A stretch of 12,997 nucleotides of DNA from a bacterium (lineage in GTDB: Bacteria; Cyanobacteriota; Vampirovibrionia; Gastranaerophilales; Gastranaerophilaceae). The stretch covers positions 1 to 12,997 of the forward strand of contig JAFXYU010000063.1 of the NCBI GenBank assembly GCA_017541565.1, read 5' to 3'. The notes beneath the pieces are model-generated. The model searched no databases, was not told the origin of the DNA, and saw nothing but the letters and a program-made list of their open reading frames with translations. Shown piece after piece: positions 12,633 through 12,997 of this stretch (positions are counted from its first letter, which is position 1; each line of letters opens with the position of its first letter). A program made the translations under genes and the position numbers.

Positions 12633-12997
12633 ATGTCAGAAGTAAGAGTCAGAATTGCGCCTTCACCGAGCGGAAACCTGCACATCGGTACCGCAAGAAC
12701 GGCGTTGTTTAATTATTTGTTTGCAAAAAAGAACAACGGCAAATTTGTTTTAAGAATAGAAGATACTGATGCTGAAAGAACGGCTCAGGAATATGTGGAT
12801 AATATTTTTGATTCACTTAAAGCACTCGGTCTTAATTGGGATGAAGGTCCGGATGTTGGCGGAAACTATGGTCCTTATACTCAATCTCAAAGGTTTGATA
12901 TTTATCCTAAATATGTTCAACAACTGTTGGACAGCGGATACGCTTACGAATGTTTCTGCACCCCGGAAGAATTAGAGGCAGAAAAAGAAGAGGCTAC
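12633..12997 (+). CDS. gltX: Glutamyl-tRNA synthetase, N-terminal part (cut by window edge)
   Basis: The first 121 residues are present. GluRS charges tRNA-Glu with glutamate in the cytoplasm. The class I signature is clear: [14 protein letters not shown] with HIGT at 17-20, then ALFNYLFAK, the RIEDTD motif (41-46) and LGLNWDEGP (65-73). The cysteine pair C107 and C109 (CFC) fits the zinc-binding insert of many bacterial Glu[12 protein letters not shown] and LGLNWDEGP resemble cyanobacterial enzymes. An AAGGAAGG Shine-Dalgarno lies about 9 nt before the ATG, and no earlier in-frame start has such a site. The KMSKS motif and anticodon-binding domain lie outside the window. A GC-rich repeat element lies 77 bp upstream. 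Confidence 0.97.
   Translation, partial: MSEVRVRIAPSPSGNLHIGTARTALFNYLFAKKNNGKFVLRIEDTDAERTAQEYVDNIFDSLKALGLNWDEGPDVGGNYGPYTQSQRFDIYPKYVQQLLDSGYAYECFCTPEELEAEKEEA

Overview
The window looks like chromosome of a low-GC, fermentative bacterium. The standard genetic code is used, and most genes have purine-rich Shine-Dalgarno sites and sigma70-type promoters. The N-terminus of glutamyl-tRNA synthetase at the right edge looks cyanobacterial in style ([20 protein letters not shown]). Together with AdhE/Rex fermentation and the low GC, this makes a gut Vampirovibrionia/Gastranaerophilales (Melainabacteria) lineage my best guess. That is an inference from sequence style, not a database result.

Layout. 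(1) Positions 1-2972, minus strand: a fermentation unit, adhE followed by the redox repressor rex (cut by the window edge). A strong promoter precedes adhE, and a degenerate Rex-like site lies between promoter and start codon. A 92-bp block of degenerate 8-bp repeats forms a long hairpin between the two genes. (2) 2968-4825, minus strand: a tightly spaced pair, a SIS-domain sugar-phosphate isomerase/deaminase that resembles GlmS without its glutaminase domain, and a DUF4037-like nucleotidyltransferase. (3) 4864-6879: a tRNA-Gly(CCC) neighbourhood that looks like an insertion hotspot. An exact copy of the first 41 nt of the tRNA (4905-4945) is separated from the intact tRNA (6594-6665) by a toxin-antitoxin operon with a perfect palindromic operator and by a membrane-anchored coiled-coil protein. 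A third piece, the tRNA 3' end, lies at 6840-6855 and closes a predicted tRNA-like structured RNA. (4) 6975-7769: a matrixin-type zinc protease, apparently on a leaderless mRNA. (5) 7770-11239: an AT-rich array of TTTTCTACA/TGTAGAAAA motifs, then an 811-residue protein of unknown function with two related internal modules and a C-terminal glycine-zipper segment. Two same-orientation copies of one roughly 190-bp repeat flank this gene; the right copy is bounded by 26-bp terminal inverted repeats, like a MITE. (6) 11330-12997: a lone ribbon-helix-helix regulator, a two-EF-hand protein, a GC-rich MITE-like element and the start of gltX.

How the parts fit: regions 1 and 2 and gltX are housekeeping metabolism. 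The centre (about 4.9-12.6 kb) is accessory, rich in repeats and small selfish or regulatory elements. The least ordinary parts are the tRNA-Gly island with its structured downstream RNA, the TTTTCTACA array, and the palindrome-bounded repeat family around the 811-residue gene.
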